A DNA stretch of 64,000 bases from NCBI RefSeq assembly GCF_032121415.1, contig NZ_CP135079.1:6448001-6512000 (forward strand), read 5' to 3'. Each line of letters begins with the position of its first letter. The stretch's first letter is position 1. This stretch comes from Streptomyces parvus. GTDB taxonomy: Bacteria > Actinomycetota > Actinomycetes > Streptomycetales > Streptomycetaceae. The translations under genes and the position numbers were made by a program. The notes under the pieces are model-generated. The model did no database searches and was not told the origin of the DNA. It saw only the letters and a program-made list of their open reading frames with translations. Shown here piece after piece: positions 42,129 through 52,200 of the stretch.

Positions 42129-45100
42129 TCAGGCGGGGTGGCGGGGGCCGTGGCCTGGGGGTGGTGCGAGTGTGGAGGTGTAGTTTTCGCCCTCGATGAG
42201 TGGGGTCTCCAGGGTGAGCCCGGCGGCGGCCATGCGGTCGTACTCGGCGAGGATCAGTTCCTTGGTGCGGTACGAACCGTGCTTGGCCTCGTCCTTGCGG
42301 CGGACGATGGGGAAGGTGTCGAGGATGTAGTCGGCGTCCTCGCGGGAGATGCCGTAGAGGTGGAAGAAGAGGGAGTCTAGTTCCGCGCGGATTTGCTGGC
42401 GGCGCTTCTGGTTCCAGTGGAAGGGGGAGCCGGTATCGCCGAGATAGGTGGCGAGGCTTTTCATGTCATTCGCGGTGTATACGAGTTCAAGGACGCGCGG
42501 CACGATGAAGCTCGAGTGAGGGGAGAGTTGGGTTGGGGTGGGTACCGGGAGCTGCTTGACGATGAAGAAGCTCATGGAGGTGCCGCCGATGCTCTGGCGA
42601 GCCGCGTAGTCAAATGCGAATGACGACCAGGCGGCTCCGAGGAGTTCGGGTGACAGTGACATGGCCAGCAGGAATTTGTGTCCCACGCCTACCATCGGCA
42701 TTAGAGCGCTAATCATGCTTCTCTCGTCGGTGGACCGGCAGATATCCCGCCAGCCGAGAAGGAAGCTATTCGGCCATTCTTTCTCGGCGAGGCGCTTTCG
42801 GACCCCCGCGACAGGAATCTCCTCGCCGTTCTTGTCGAACTTGCCGGACGGCGTGTCCTCTTCTGACACCCAGTACCGGGGCAAGACCAGCGCTTCGCTG
42901 TCGTCCTTCTCCTCCGGTGGGAGGGGCCGAGTGTCGTCTTCGGTGCCGTATGTGGCCCACCGGTGGTCGTAGTGGTGGAGCATCTTTGCCTCGTACAGGG
43001 GGAGCATCCGCTCCCCGTGCCTGGTGAAGACGTTGCCCTCAAGTGTCCAGCCAAAGGCTTCGAGATCTTGGCGGGGGTTGAGGAGAGCAGAGTCGTGGCC
43101 CATGTCATACATCCGGAGGAACGATGTGCCCCACGGGTTACTGCTGGGCTGGCCCTCCTTCCAGAAAACGGGTAGCTGCCGGTACATTCGCAGAGTTACC
43201 TCGGCATCCCGACGAGACCTGAAAATCGGGAGGGTTCCGGTGTTCGGATTGAGGAGCTCGATCTCTTCTGGTGTCAGCGCGAACGCCTTCTCCGCGTCAT
43301 CCAGTTCGGCCGGGTCGTGGAGGAAGAATGCAAACCGTGCTGCCGGTTCGCATAGCGACCGCCCCGTGATCGACAGGATGCTGAACTTGAACGAGCGGTG
43401 CACTCCGGGAAAGAGCGGTGCCGCGTTTTCGAAGTCGTACAACACGGCGATCGACCCGCTCTGAACTAGGTCTTTTGAGAAGTACTGCGTCCGTGCGTCC
43501 GTCACGATCCCCGTCGGCACGATCACCCCCGCACGCCCCTTCGGCCCGAGTAGGACGCGGTCTGTCTCCGTGAAGACCGAGTAGGTGTTGAGGTTCCCCT
43601 GACCGGTCAGCGGAACCCGCCCCGACCGCCGCAGGAAGTGGCTCTCGGCGTACACCTTTCGCTTGCCCGCCTGGAACTCCTCAAACAGCGAAAGGGTGTC
43701 TGGAGAGTGTTTGAGCGTCTCGATCATGTTCTTGCGGACGGACGCGCGGGATGCTTCCGCGATCTCAGGAGCACGATGGGCGAAGAACTCCTGCTCGCGG
43801 AAGTCCACGCTGTCCCACGGCGGGTTACCCACCACTGAGTCAAAGCCGCCAGCCCAGCCTGTCTCAGAGGAAACTCCCTGGCCATTCTCCGGAACGGAGA
43901 AGACCTCGGGGAACTCCAAGTGCCAGTGGAAGAAGTTGTACCGGTCACGCAGCCGCTCGATCTCGACGCCGGTCTCTGCGGCGACACCCCCGCCACTCGG
44001 GTCCTCCAGCGCCTTGAACACCGAATGCGTCACCGCGCGCGGACCCTCAGGCGTCTTGAGCCACACGAACGCCGCGCACCAGGCGTCGGCGACAAGCCGG
44101 GCCCGCTGGTACGCCGAGGAGCCCGCCCACTCCTCGTACGCCTCCTCCTGGCGGCGCACGTCCGCCAGCTCCTCCGCCTGAGCCAGCGTGATGGACCGAA
44201 GCCCTCTGGCGAAAACGGTGTTGGCGACCTGGACCGATTCGTCGCTGATGTCGAACAGGCTGCCCTGTCCGATCCGCTCCTGCTGGTTGATCTTCTCCAG
44301 CGCCTTCGCGTGCTTCTTGTCGTCGCCCTCCGTGGCGATGAACGCATCGTCGGGAATCCCGTCCCGCAGCAGCTTCGGCGTCGCCCCGATCAACCCGTTG
44401 CCATGCTTTACGTGCGCGTCAAGGAACCCAAGCGGCTTCCCCGGCTCCAGCGCCTCCAGCCACAGCGACACCTTGGCCAGCTCCACAGCCATCGGGTTGA
44501 GGTCCACGCCGTAGATGCACCGGGCGACGACCTCATGCAGCGCATGCCGCACCGCGTCCAACGTCGGCTCGGGGTTCCGCTCCCGCACCGCCGCAACCTG
44601 CTTGGCGATGCGCCTGGCCGACGCCACCAGGAAGTGCCCCGAGCCGCACGCCGGGTCGCACACCGTAAGTGACAGCAACTCGTCCACGATCGCGTCCGCC
44701 GGGTCGGCCGCCCCCGACTCCGACGCCGCCTCCTCGCCCCGCTTCACCGCGTCCCGTATCACCGGGTCCAGAGTCGAGTCCAACAAGCACTCGATGAGCG
44801 AGGACGGGGTGTAGTAACTACCCGTCGTCTTACGGGTGTTGCCCGCGACCTCGACCAGCGTGAACGTACGGTCGGCGGTGCTGTGCTTCGGCTCCAGCTC
44901 CAGCAGCGACTCGTACACGGAGCCCAGTTCCTCCGCGTCCAGGTGCCGGTAGTCCACCGCCCGCCAGCGCCCCGAGCTGCCGTCCCGCACCTGCGACAAG
45001 TGCCGTACGGCGGTCAACAGCGCCTCGTTCGACAGCTTCAGCCCGCGCAACGGCGCATCCGCGTCCGTGTCGTTGAAGAGGCCGCCGAGACCGGGCAGGC

Positions 45101-46205
45101 CCAGTTCGGGGCGGCCCTTCTCGTCGCCGAGGGCGTCGAGGACGATGCGCAGGGCCTCGTACAGGTCACCGTGTGCCGTGCCCCGCCGCTTCCTCGCGTG
45201 CGCACGCAGCCGGGCCGAAGAGAAGTACGCCTCGTACCGCTCGCGTGCCTGCGGGTCCGTCTTCGGCGACAGCAGCGCGTCGCGGTCCTCGGCCACGAAG
45301 ACGAACAACAGCCGGTAGACAAGCCGCAGCAGCGCGGCCTGGAGCGCCTTCGGGCGGACGTCCTCGCGCAGGGCCGAGTTCTCCGGGTGCCGCAGGAAGC
45401 CCGTACCCAGCGCGGTGATCGCGTCCTGGACGCCCTTGCGGAGCTGGTCCAGGGCGCGGGTGCCGGACGCGATGGCCTCCGTGCGCCACTTCTCCAGCCG
45501 GCACGCGGACGGCGGCGCTTCCTCCGCCACGTCGAACCGCGACACGTGCAGCACCCGGTACAGCAGCACGAACTCGCTGAACAGCTCGCCGTCGAAGATC
45601 GCTTCGAGGTCGAACTCGACGTACGAGGCCGTGGCCAGCGCGCTGGAGTCACGCAGCAGCCGTACCTGACGGCCATTCGTCAGAACGCCCCACAGGTGGG
45701 CCTCCGTGCGGTTCAGGCACTCCTGGAGCATCGACTGCGGCGGCACCGTGCCCACGCCGCCGGGGCGCTTGTCCAGGTTGGCGTTCCAGGGCGTCTGGTG
45801 GATCAGCGCGTGCTGCCATCGGTGGGAGACCGGGAACTTCTTCTCCGCGTCCGAGTCGGCGGCGATGCCCGCCGCCCCGACCTGCGTCAGCGGGCCGAAG
45901 CCGAGCTCGCGCCAGAGCGGGGCCAGCCAGTCACTGCCGGCACGACCGGTTGCATCGGCCGCCGGGTCGCCCGTCTCGCGGTCCTCGGGCAGGTGTTTGC
46001 GCAGCTCGCGCCAGAGCGGCTTCAGGTACTCCCAGCTGCGCTCGGCCTCGTCGCGTACCGATCGGGAGGACGGCAGGCCATAGTCGGAGGGCTTCGAGCC
46101 GGGGACGTCCTTGCCCTCGGAGATCCGTACCAGCATGTCGGCGGGCAGCAGCCCCCCGACCGTGTGGACGGCGGTGAACACCTGGTTGCGGGTGACGGCG
46201 GACAT
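42129..46205 (-). CDS. drmMI: DISARM class 1 adenine methylase DrmMI
   Basis: The start is ATG 46205, overlapping the DrmD stop (TGATG); 1,358 residues. The Eco57I-type N6-adenine methylase core has GSYYTPSSLIECLLDSTLDP before motif I DPACGSGHFLVASARRIAK near 520 and catalytic NPPWDSVDF near 793. After about 900 there is a target-recognition region and the KQLPVPTP-type specificity tail. The adjoining SNF2 helicase and the DrmA/DrmB pair across the divergent promoter make DISARM class 1 the best assignment; a BrxX/PglX-type methylase has similar domains but a different neighbourhood. Known role: methylates host sites, giving self/non-self marking for DISARM. Confidence 0.85.
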   Translation of the reverse strand: MSAVTRNQVFTAVHTVGGLLPADMLVRISEGKDVPGSKPSDYGLPSSRSVRDEAERSWEYLKPLWRELRKHLPEDRETGDPAADATGRAGSDWLAPLWRELGFGPLTQVGAAGIAADSDAEKKFPVSHRWQHALIHQTPWNANLDKRPGGVGTVPPQSMLQECLNRTEAHLWGVLTNGRQVRLLRDSSALATASYVEFDLEAIFDGELFSEFVLLYRVLHVSRFDVAEEAPPSACRLEKWRTEAIASGTRALDQLRKGVQDAITALGTGFLRHPENSALREDVRPKALQAALLRLVYRLLFVFVAEDRDALLSPKTDPQARERYEAYFSSARLRAHARKRRGTAHGDLYEALRIVLDALGDEKGRPELGLPGLGGLFNDTDADAPLRGLKLSNEALLTAVRHLSQVRDGSSGRWRAVDYRHLDAEELGSVYESLLELEPKHSTADRTFTLVEVAGNTRKTTGSYYTPSSLIECLLDSTLDPVIRDAVKRGEEAASESGAADPADAIVDELLSLTVCDPACGSGHFLVASARRIAKQVAAVRERNPEPTLDAVRHALHEVVARCIYGVDLNPMAVELAKVSLWLEALEPGKPLGFLDAHVKHGNGLIGATPKLLRDGIPDDAFIATEGDDKKHAKALEKINQQERIGQGSLFDISDESVQVANTVFARGLRSITLAQAEELADVRRQEEAYEEWAGSSAYQRARLVADAWCAAFVWLKTPEGPRAVTHSVFKALEDPSGGGVAAETGVEIERLRDRYNFFHWHLEFPEVFSVPENGQGVSSETGWAGGFDSVVGNPPWDSVDFREQEFFAHRAPEIAEASRASVRKNMIETLKHSPDTLSLFEEFQAGKRKVYAESHFLRRSGRVPLTGQGNLNTYSVFTETDRVLLGPKGRAGVIVPTGIVTDARTQYFSKDLVQSGSIAVLYDFENAAPLFPGVHRSFKFSILSITGRSLCEPAARFAFFLHDPAELDDAEKAFALTPEEIELLNPNTGTLPIFRSRRDAEVTLRMYRQLPVFWKEGQPSSNPWGTSFLRMYDMGHDSALLNPRQDLEAFGWTLEGNVFTRHGERMLPLYEAKMLHHYDHRWATYGTEDDTRPLPPEEKDDSEALVLPRYWVSEEDTPSGKFDKNGEEIPVAGVRKRLAEKEWPNSFLLGWRDICRSTDERSMISALMPMVGVGHKFLLAMSLSPELLGAAWSSFAFDYAARQSIGGTSMSFFIVKQLPVPTPTQLSPHSSFIVPRVLELVYTANDMKSLATYLGDTGSPFHWNQKRRQQIRAELDSLFFHLYGISREDADYILDTFPIVRRKDEAKHGSYRTKELILAEYDRMAAAGLTLETPLIEGENYTSTLAPPPGHGPRHPA

Positions 46206-49159
46206 CAGGCGGACACTCCAGGAGCAGCGGGGGCGACGGCCGGGACGGAAGGGGCGGCGGGCAGGTACACGTACGCGCCGAGGACGTCGGCGGGCTTCTG
46301 CACGGTGACGGACAGGCCGCGGACGATCTCGCCGGACGCCTGGCGCACCCGGCGGTGCGAGGCGTCCAGCTCGGCGGCCAGCTCCTCGCCGTACGTCTCC
46401 AGATGGCCGTATACGTCGGGGAGCTGTGTGAGGAGCCGGGTCATGGTGCGCTCGGCGTAGTGGCGGTCCGTGCTCTCCGACGCTGTCGCGTCGAGCAGGT
46501 CCCGTGCCCGCTCCGGCGGCAGCCACTCCGCCTTCCTCGCCGAGCCCTCGAAGGCGACCAGCCGGGCGTCCTCCGCGACCAGCTGCTTCTCGCCGCTGCG
46601 GGAGGGCAGCGTGAGGTGGAAGCGGTAGCGGACCAGAAGAAGGGTGGTGAGCGTGCCGACCGCGTCCGTGGTGACCACGCCGCAGCGGCGGGCCGGGCGG
46701 GCACCGTCCGCCTGGGTGTCCAGGGCGGCGTTGAGGACGTGGGACGCGAGGGCGCCCACGACCGGGTCCGTCCGGACGAGCGCCGCCTCACCCCGCGCCA
46801 CCGCCGGGTCCGCGCGGAACGGGATCGGGCGGTCCTTCTCGATGACCTCCGCGCCGACCGTCGGGGCGAGCGCGTCCCGCAGGCCGATGGGCGTGCCGCC
46901 GACCTGGGCCGTGAAGTCCTCGCCGTCACCGCGGAGTACGGCACCGAGCGCGCCCAGCGACTCCCGTACGAACGTGTCGACCTCGCCCGCGCCGCCCAGC
47001 GCCTCGCGGACCGCCGCGACCTCGCGGGCCACCTCCTGCGGATGCACGGAGCGCTGTGCGAACCGCGAGCGTGACGCCTTCTCGCGTTCAGCCGCCGAGT
47101 TCCAGTCGCTGTCCAGCTTCGCCGTGCTCGCCTTGAACGCGTCCGCGCTGAACAGGGCGTCCTGGTCCTCGCGGCCCCGCATCAACAGCCACTCCACGAT
47201 GGCGTCCGTGACGCCCGTCGACAGCTCGTCGGGCACGGAGACGGAGATGCCGAGGTCCTTCTTGATCTGGCGGTGCTTCTTGATGAGGACTTCGAGGACC
47301 TTGCCGTCGATGCCGTTGTCGTCGCCGTACAGCGTGATGACCCGAACCTGGTCCTTTCGTTGGCCGTAGCGGTCGACGCGGCCCTCGCGCTGGTCGTGGC
47401 GGGTCGGGTTCCAGGCCAGGTCGTAGTGGACGACGGCGTCGAAGTGGTGCTGGAGGTTGACGCCCTCCGAGAGGCAGTCCGTCGCGATCAGGACGCGGCG
47501 GGCGGCGGCGTCCCCGCCGGCCTCCTCGGCGAGCTTCTCGATGCGCTCCAGGCGCTGCTGCGGGGAGAGCGTGCCGGTGACCGCCTTGACGACGGTCCTG
47601 GCGCCGAGCGGGCCGCGCCTGCCGGAGTCCTTGTCGTTCTCCAGCTGGGCGGCGAGGTACTCGGCCGTCGGGATGTAGCGGCAGAACACGATCGGGTTGT
47701 GGCCGTCCGCGAGCAGCGCCTTGAGGTGCTTGATCAGCGCCTTCAGCTTCAGGTCCTTCGCCGGGCCTTCCAACTGCGCCGCGATGTACGCGAGTTCGGC
47801 GAGGTGCGAGCGTGGGTCCTCGGTAGTCTCCGCGCCCGGTGCGACGTCCATGCCCTCCATCGCGTCGCTGTCGGCCGCGTCGCTGTTGAGCGGGGCGCCG
47901 AGCTTGTCGGCCTCCTCCGCCGACGCGGCGATCGCCGCCGCCGAGCGGGTCCGCAGCGTCTGCGCGGCGGCGCGCGGGGACGACACCAGCGAGCGGAGCA
48001 GGGCGATCGCCGACCACCAGGCGATGCGCGCCTCCCGCTTGCCCTGACTGCCCGCCTGCTCGACGCGCTCACTCGCGTACGCGATCGCGTCGTCGAGCAG
48101 GGCCCGGTACTCCGGGGACAGCTTGTACGTCTCGTCCTTGAAGTAACGGTCCGAGGGGAACGCCGTCCGCTCCGCCAGGGAGTCGTCGGTCAGACCGTCT
48201 TCCTTGGTGAGGTACTGGCGTACGTCCGCCCGCTTGCGCGCCACGAAGTGCTGGGCGAGGAGCTTCCTGCCCGCCTCCGAATCCAGGCTCACGTCGGCCA
48301 GTTCGGGCTTGACCAGGCCGAGGAGGTTGCGGAACGCGGACTCCTTTCCACTGTGCGGGGTCGCCGTCACGAGCAGCAGGTGCCGGGTCTCGTCCTGCGC
48401 GACGCGGCGCAGCAGTTCGTAGCGGAGCTGGTTCTGCGAGGCCGTCGAGGTGTCGTCGGCGACCACGCAGGTGTGGGCCTCGTCGACGATCACCAGGTCC
48501 GGGCAGTGACGTACGAAGTCGTCGCGGTGGCGCGGCGACTTGATGAAGTCCGTCGAGACGATCACCTGCGGGTACTTGTCGAAGAGGGACTGGCCGAGGT
48601 CCAGGCCCCGTTCGAGGCGCGAGACCGTCGAGGAGAGGACCAGCTCCGCGTCGATGCCGAACTTCGAGCGCAGCTCCTGCTGCCACTGCTCGGCGAGCGC
48701 GGGCGAGCAGAGGACTGCCAGGCCGTTCGCCTCGCCCTGCGCGAGGAGTTCGCTCGCGACCAGGCTCGCCTCGATCGTCTTGCCGATGCCGACGTCATCG
48801 GAGATCAGCATCCGGACCGTCTTCTGCCGCAGGGCCATCAGAAGAGGAACCAGCTGATACGCGCGCGGCTCCACCGCGATCCCGGCCAGCGAGCGGAACG
48901 GTCCCGCGCCCGAACGGAAACCGACGCGCAGCGCCGTACGCAGCAGGCCCGCCGCCCGCTGGTCGCCGAGGTCGCCCGGCTCCGGCGGCGCGAACTTCGC
49001 CTCGTCCACCGCCTCGAACGCCGGGAACACGGCGGCGATGTCGTCATCCGAGCCGCCCAGCGGACGCAGGACGAGCAGATCGGGCCTGCTCTCGGGAAGC
49101 ACGACCCATTCCCGGCCGCGGGCCTTCACCAGGGAACCGGCGGAGTACGTGAGTGCCAT
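46205..49159 (-). CDS. drmD: DISARM SNF2-like helicase DrmD
   Basis: 984 residues, ATG 49159. SNF2 signature: ISDDVGIGKTIEASLVASELL with the Walker A lysine near 123, LVIVDEAHTCVV near 223, TATPHSGKESAFRNLL, and the C-terminal helicase half with HFDAVVHYDLAWNPTRHDQREGRVDRYGQR near 585. The last roughly 280 residues are the alpha-rich extension found in DrmD and RapA-like relatives. It is translationally coupled to drmMI downstream, and 50 bases separate it from the kinase-helicase fusion upstream. Known for class 1 DISARM: drmD and drmMI are the class-defining genes next to the drmABC core. Confidence 0.85.
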   Translation of the reverse strand: MALTYSAGSLVKARGREWVVLPESRPDLLVLRPLGGSDDDIAAVFPAFEAVDEAKFAPPEPGDLGDQRAAGLLRTALRVGFRSGAGPFRSLAGIAVEPRAYQLVPLLMALRQKTVRMLISDDVGIGKTIEASLVASELLAQGEANGLAVLCSPALAEQWQQELRSKFGIDAELVLSSTVSRLERGLDLGQSLFDKYPQVIVSTDFIKSPRHRDDFVRHCPDLVIVDEAHTCVVADDTSTASQNQLRYELLRRVAQDETRHLLLVTATPHSGKESAFRNLLGLVKPELADVSLDSEAGRKLLAQHFVARKRADVRQYLTKEDGLTDDSLAERTAFPSDRYFKDETYKLSPEYRALLDDAIAYASERVEQAGSQGKREARIAWWSAIALLRSLVSSPRAAAQTLRTRSAAAIAASAEEADKLGAPLNSDAADSDAMEGMDVAPGAETTEDPRSHLAELAYIAAQLEGPAKDLKLKALIKHLKALLADGHNPIVFCRYIPTAEYLAAQLENDKDSGRRGPLGARTVVKAVTGTLSPQQRLERIEKLAEEAGGDAAARRVLIATDCLSEGVNLQHHFDAVVHYDLAWNPTRHDQREGRVDRYGQRKDQVRVITLYGDDNGIDGKVLEVLIKKHRQIKKDLGISVSVPDELSTGVTDAIVEWLLMRGREDQDALFSADAFKASTAKLDSDWNSAAEREKASRSRFAQRSVHPQEVAREVAAVREALGGAGEVDTFVRESLGALGAVLRGDGEDFTAQVGGTPIGLRDALAPTVGAEVIEKDRPIPFRADPAVARGEAALVRTDPVVGALASHVLNAALDTQADGARPARRCGVVTTDAVGTLTTLLLVRYRFHLTLPSRSGEKQLVAEDARLVAFEGSARKAEWLPPERARDLLDATASESTDRHYAERTMTRLLTQLPDVYGHLETYGEELAAELDASHRRVRQASGEIVRGLSVTVQKPADVLGAYVYLPAAPSVPAVAPAAPGVSA

Positions 49160-49209
49160 GTGAGTCTTCGAGTCCTCGTGTTGGGTCCGACCGGATGGGG
49201 CGGGGGCGG

Positions 49210-52200
49210 TCAGCTTGCGGCCGGAGAGCCGAAGTAGCGGGCGTTGGCGGCGGCGACGGCGTCCCAGTCCGCGCCGTGCGCGAACCGGATCACGTCCCAG
49301 CGGGCGTTGAACAGGCGGTCCTCGGCGTCCTCGTCACGGGAGCTGTCCTGCTCCCTGTCCGGCAGGTCCACGAAGACGGCCACGTTCACTCCGGGCAGGC
49401 GGTAGACGAAGTCGGGGGTCGCCATCGCCTCGGTGAGGAACGAGCCCGGCTCGTCCGGCAGTCGCAGGCCACGCGCCTTGGCCCAGCCCAGGAAGTCGCC
49501 CTGAGCCGCCAGCTCGGCCGCGGCCGTCTCGAGGGCCGTCGGCTCGTCGGGGGACCGGTCGAGCAGCCGCCGGTACTGCTCCGAACGCGACTCGCCGCGC
49601 GACTCGCGCCGGGCCGTCGCCGTCGCGAACCGCACCAGCAGGTCCCGCACCGAATGCCGGTCGATCAGGGCGTGGTTGAGCTGGTTGCCGTACGTCAGCA
49701 GGCACTCGTAGCAGCCGCGCGCGCACGGCCGGTCAGTGTGCGGGCCTCCCTGATCGGTGCCGTCCGCGTCGAAGTGACAGATGTCCAGGGCGCGTACGGC
49801 GGCCTTCGCCAAGGCGTCGGGTTCGGCCTGGAGGCGGCGCAGCACACCCGCGCCGCCCTCCGCGGCCTCCGTGAACAGGACGCGGTTGCGGGGACCGTCG
49901 TCCGGCGGCAGCAGCTCGCTGGACAGCTCGGCGTCCTCCAGCTCGAACGCGGCTTCGATGCCCCGCTCCAGGGCGTACATCAAGGAGAGCGCGACCGGCT
50001 CCGGCAGCGGCTCGTCCAGGGTGACGACAAGGATGTTGCGGCGGTCCTCCACGTACGGGATGACCCGCTTCTTGCGGCGCCGCTCGTTGCCGTCCGCGTC
50101 GATCACCGGCAGCTCGCTGGAGTCGCCGGACGCCTCGGAGGCGGCCTTGTCGTTCATCCAGCGGCCGTCCGCGAGGTCCAGCCAGTACCCGGCCGGCTCG
50201 TCGCTCCTGGCGCGCACCCGGCCGGTGTTGGTGATGCGGACGGTCGCCGAGTCGCCGTACGCCACATCGGCGAGCGGCGCGCCCGACGCATCGGTGACCG
50301 CCGCGTTCATGCGGCCCTTGCGGGTGCCGTGGTCCTGGAAGCGGTACGACGTCTCCAGCTTGAAGCCGGCGCGGCGCCGCTCCTCCTCGTCGGAGGAAAT
50401 CCGCTCACGGCGGGTGGTGTACACGGTGTGCAGGTGCAGCAGACCGTACGTCGCCGCGCCCAGCGGCTCGTGGCACATGGCGCAGCGGTCCTCCAGCTGC
50501 TCCGGATCGTGGTGGTAGCCGCAACCCGCGCAGCGGCGGGCCTCGCTGGTCGCCAGCTCGCCCGAGGAGTCCGGCGGCAGCTGGATGCGGGTCACCTGGT
50601 AGCGGGCGCCCTCGTGGTAGATCAGCGAACCCGGACCGAACTCGCGGATCGCGAGGAAGCGCGGCCGCTGGAGGTAGTCGCCGTCCCCGCGGCGGCGGCC
50701 CACCGTCGGAATGTACGCGGCGAGCGGGAGCCGCGGGAAGCTGTAGCCGGGCAGGAAGCCCTCGGACGCGAGATAGCGGTACGGGTTGAAGTCGGAGAGG
50801 ACCGACTTGCTGTCGACGCTCTCGTTCATCAGCAGGTTCAGCTGTGTCTCGGCCTCGCGGCGGCGGGCGTTCGCCCGGACGCGGTCGCCCTCGGTGAGGC
50901 TGTAGTCCAGGCGGCGCCTGTTCTGGATGTACTGGTCGTCGAGCGCGGAGCGGAACAGCTGCCGCCAGCGGTCGAAGGCCTGGTCGAAGCGGGTCGCCAC
51001 CGTCGCCACCCGGTCCTGGATCCAGTCGTCGTGCCACCAGGTGGTGTCGGCGAAGTCGGGCAGGAGCGGGCCGAGGACGCGCAGGGCCGCGTCGACGGTG
51101 CGGCGCCGGGCGCTCTCGTCGAGGGAGGCGGCGAGGATGTCCGGCAGCAGCCCCAGCGCGGGGTTCGGGCGCTCCCCCGTGTCCGGATACGACACGTCGA
51201 GCACCTCGGGGACGGCACGGCCCAGCTTCAGGCCGGCCTCCGCGATCCAGATGCCCTGGAGGTGGGAGAGCACCAGGTCCTCGTTGGCGAGGTCCAGGCG
51301 CGGCGGGGCGACGGCGCCCGCGACCATGCGCTCCGAGCGGCGGAAGTAGTACTGGTCGTGGCTGTTGCCCGTCGCGCAGTACGTGGTCACGAGCGCGGGC
51401 TGCCCGCTGCGGCCCGCACGGCCCGAGCGCTGCGCGTAGTTCGCGGGCGTGGGCGGCACGTTGCGCATCATCACCGCGTTGAGCTGGGAGATGTCGACGC
51501 CCAGCTCCATCGTCGGGGAGCAGTACAGCAGCTTCAGCTCCGCCTTGCGGAAGGCCTCCTCGCGCTGCTCCCGCTCCTGAGGCGAGACCTGCGCGGTGTG
51601 CTCGCGTGCGAACAGGCCGGACAGGGTGCCCGCCGCGTCCTTGTACAGGTCGCGGAAGAAGGTGTTGACGCGCGGGCCGTCGCCGCTCTGGTAGGTGCGG
51701 GTCAGCGGGTCGTGCGTACCCCTCTCGCCTCTGCCCGCACGCCAGACGAGGGACTGGGCGGCCACCCGGTAGCCCGTCGCGGCCGGGGCGGAGGACCTGC
51801 GGTAGCGGCCCGCGCGCTGCGGCGCCTCCGTCACCTCCTTCACCAGTCCCGCCTTGGCCAGGACCTTCAGCAACTCCTCGATGACCAGCTGGAGACCGGC
51901 CGGGTCGAGCGTCCTGAACGACGTGTCCGCACGCCGCAGGTACTTGCCGAACTTGCCGCGCGCCGACAGGAACAGCGCCGAGCGGTCCATGCCCGGACGG
52001 GACGGGTGCGGATAGGCGGTCCCGACCTTCGGCCTGTCGGCGGCGGACAGCACCCATGGGTCGATCAGCCGCTCCTCGCTCGCCCGCTGGAGCGAGTCGA
52101 AGTCGTCACGGAAGTACGAGACGTCGATGGCGAGGGACCGGCGCATCTCGTTGAGCAGCGCCTTCATGACCTCGGCCCGCAACGCCGGGTCGGCGTCGCG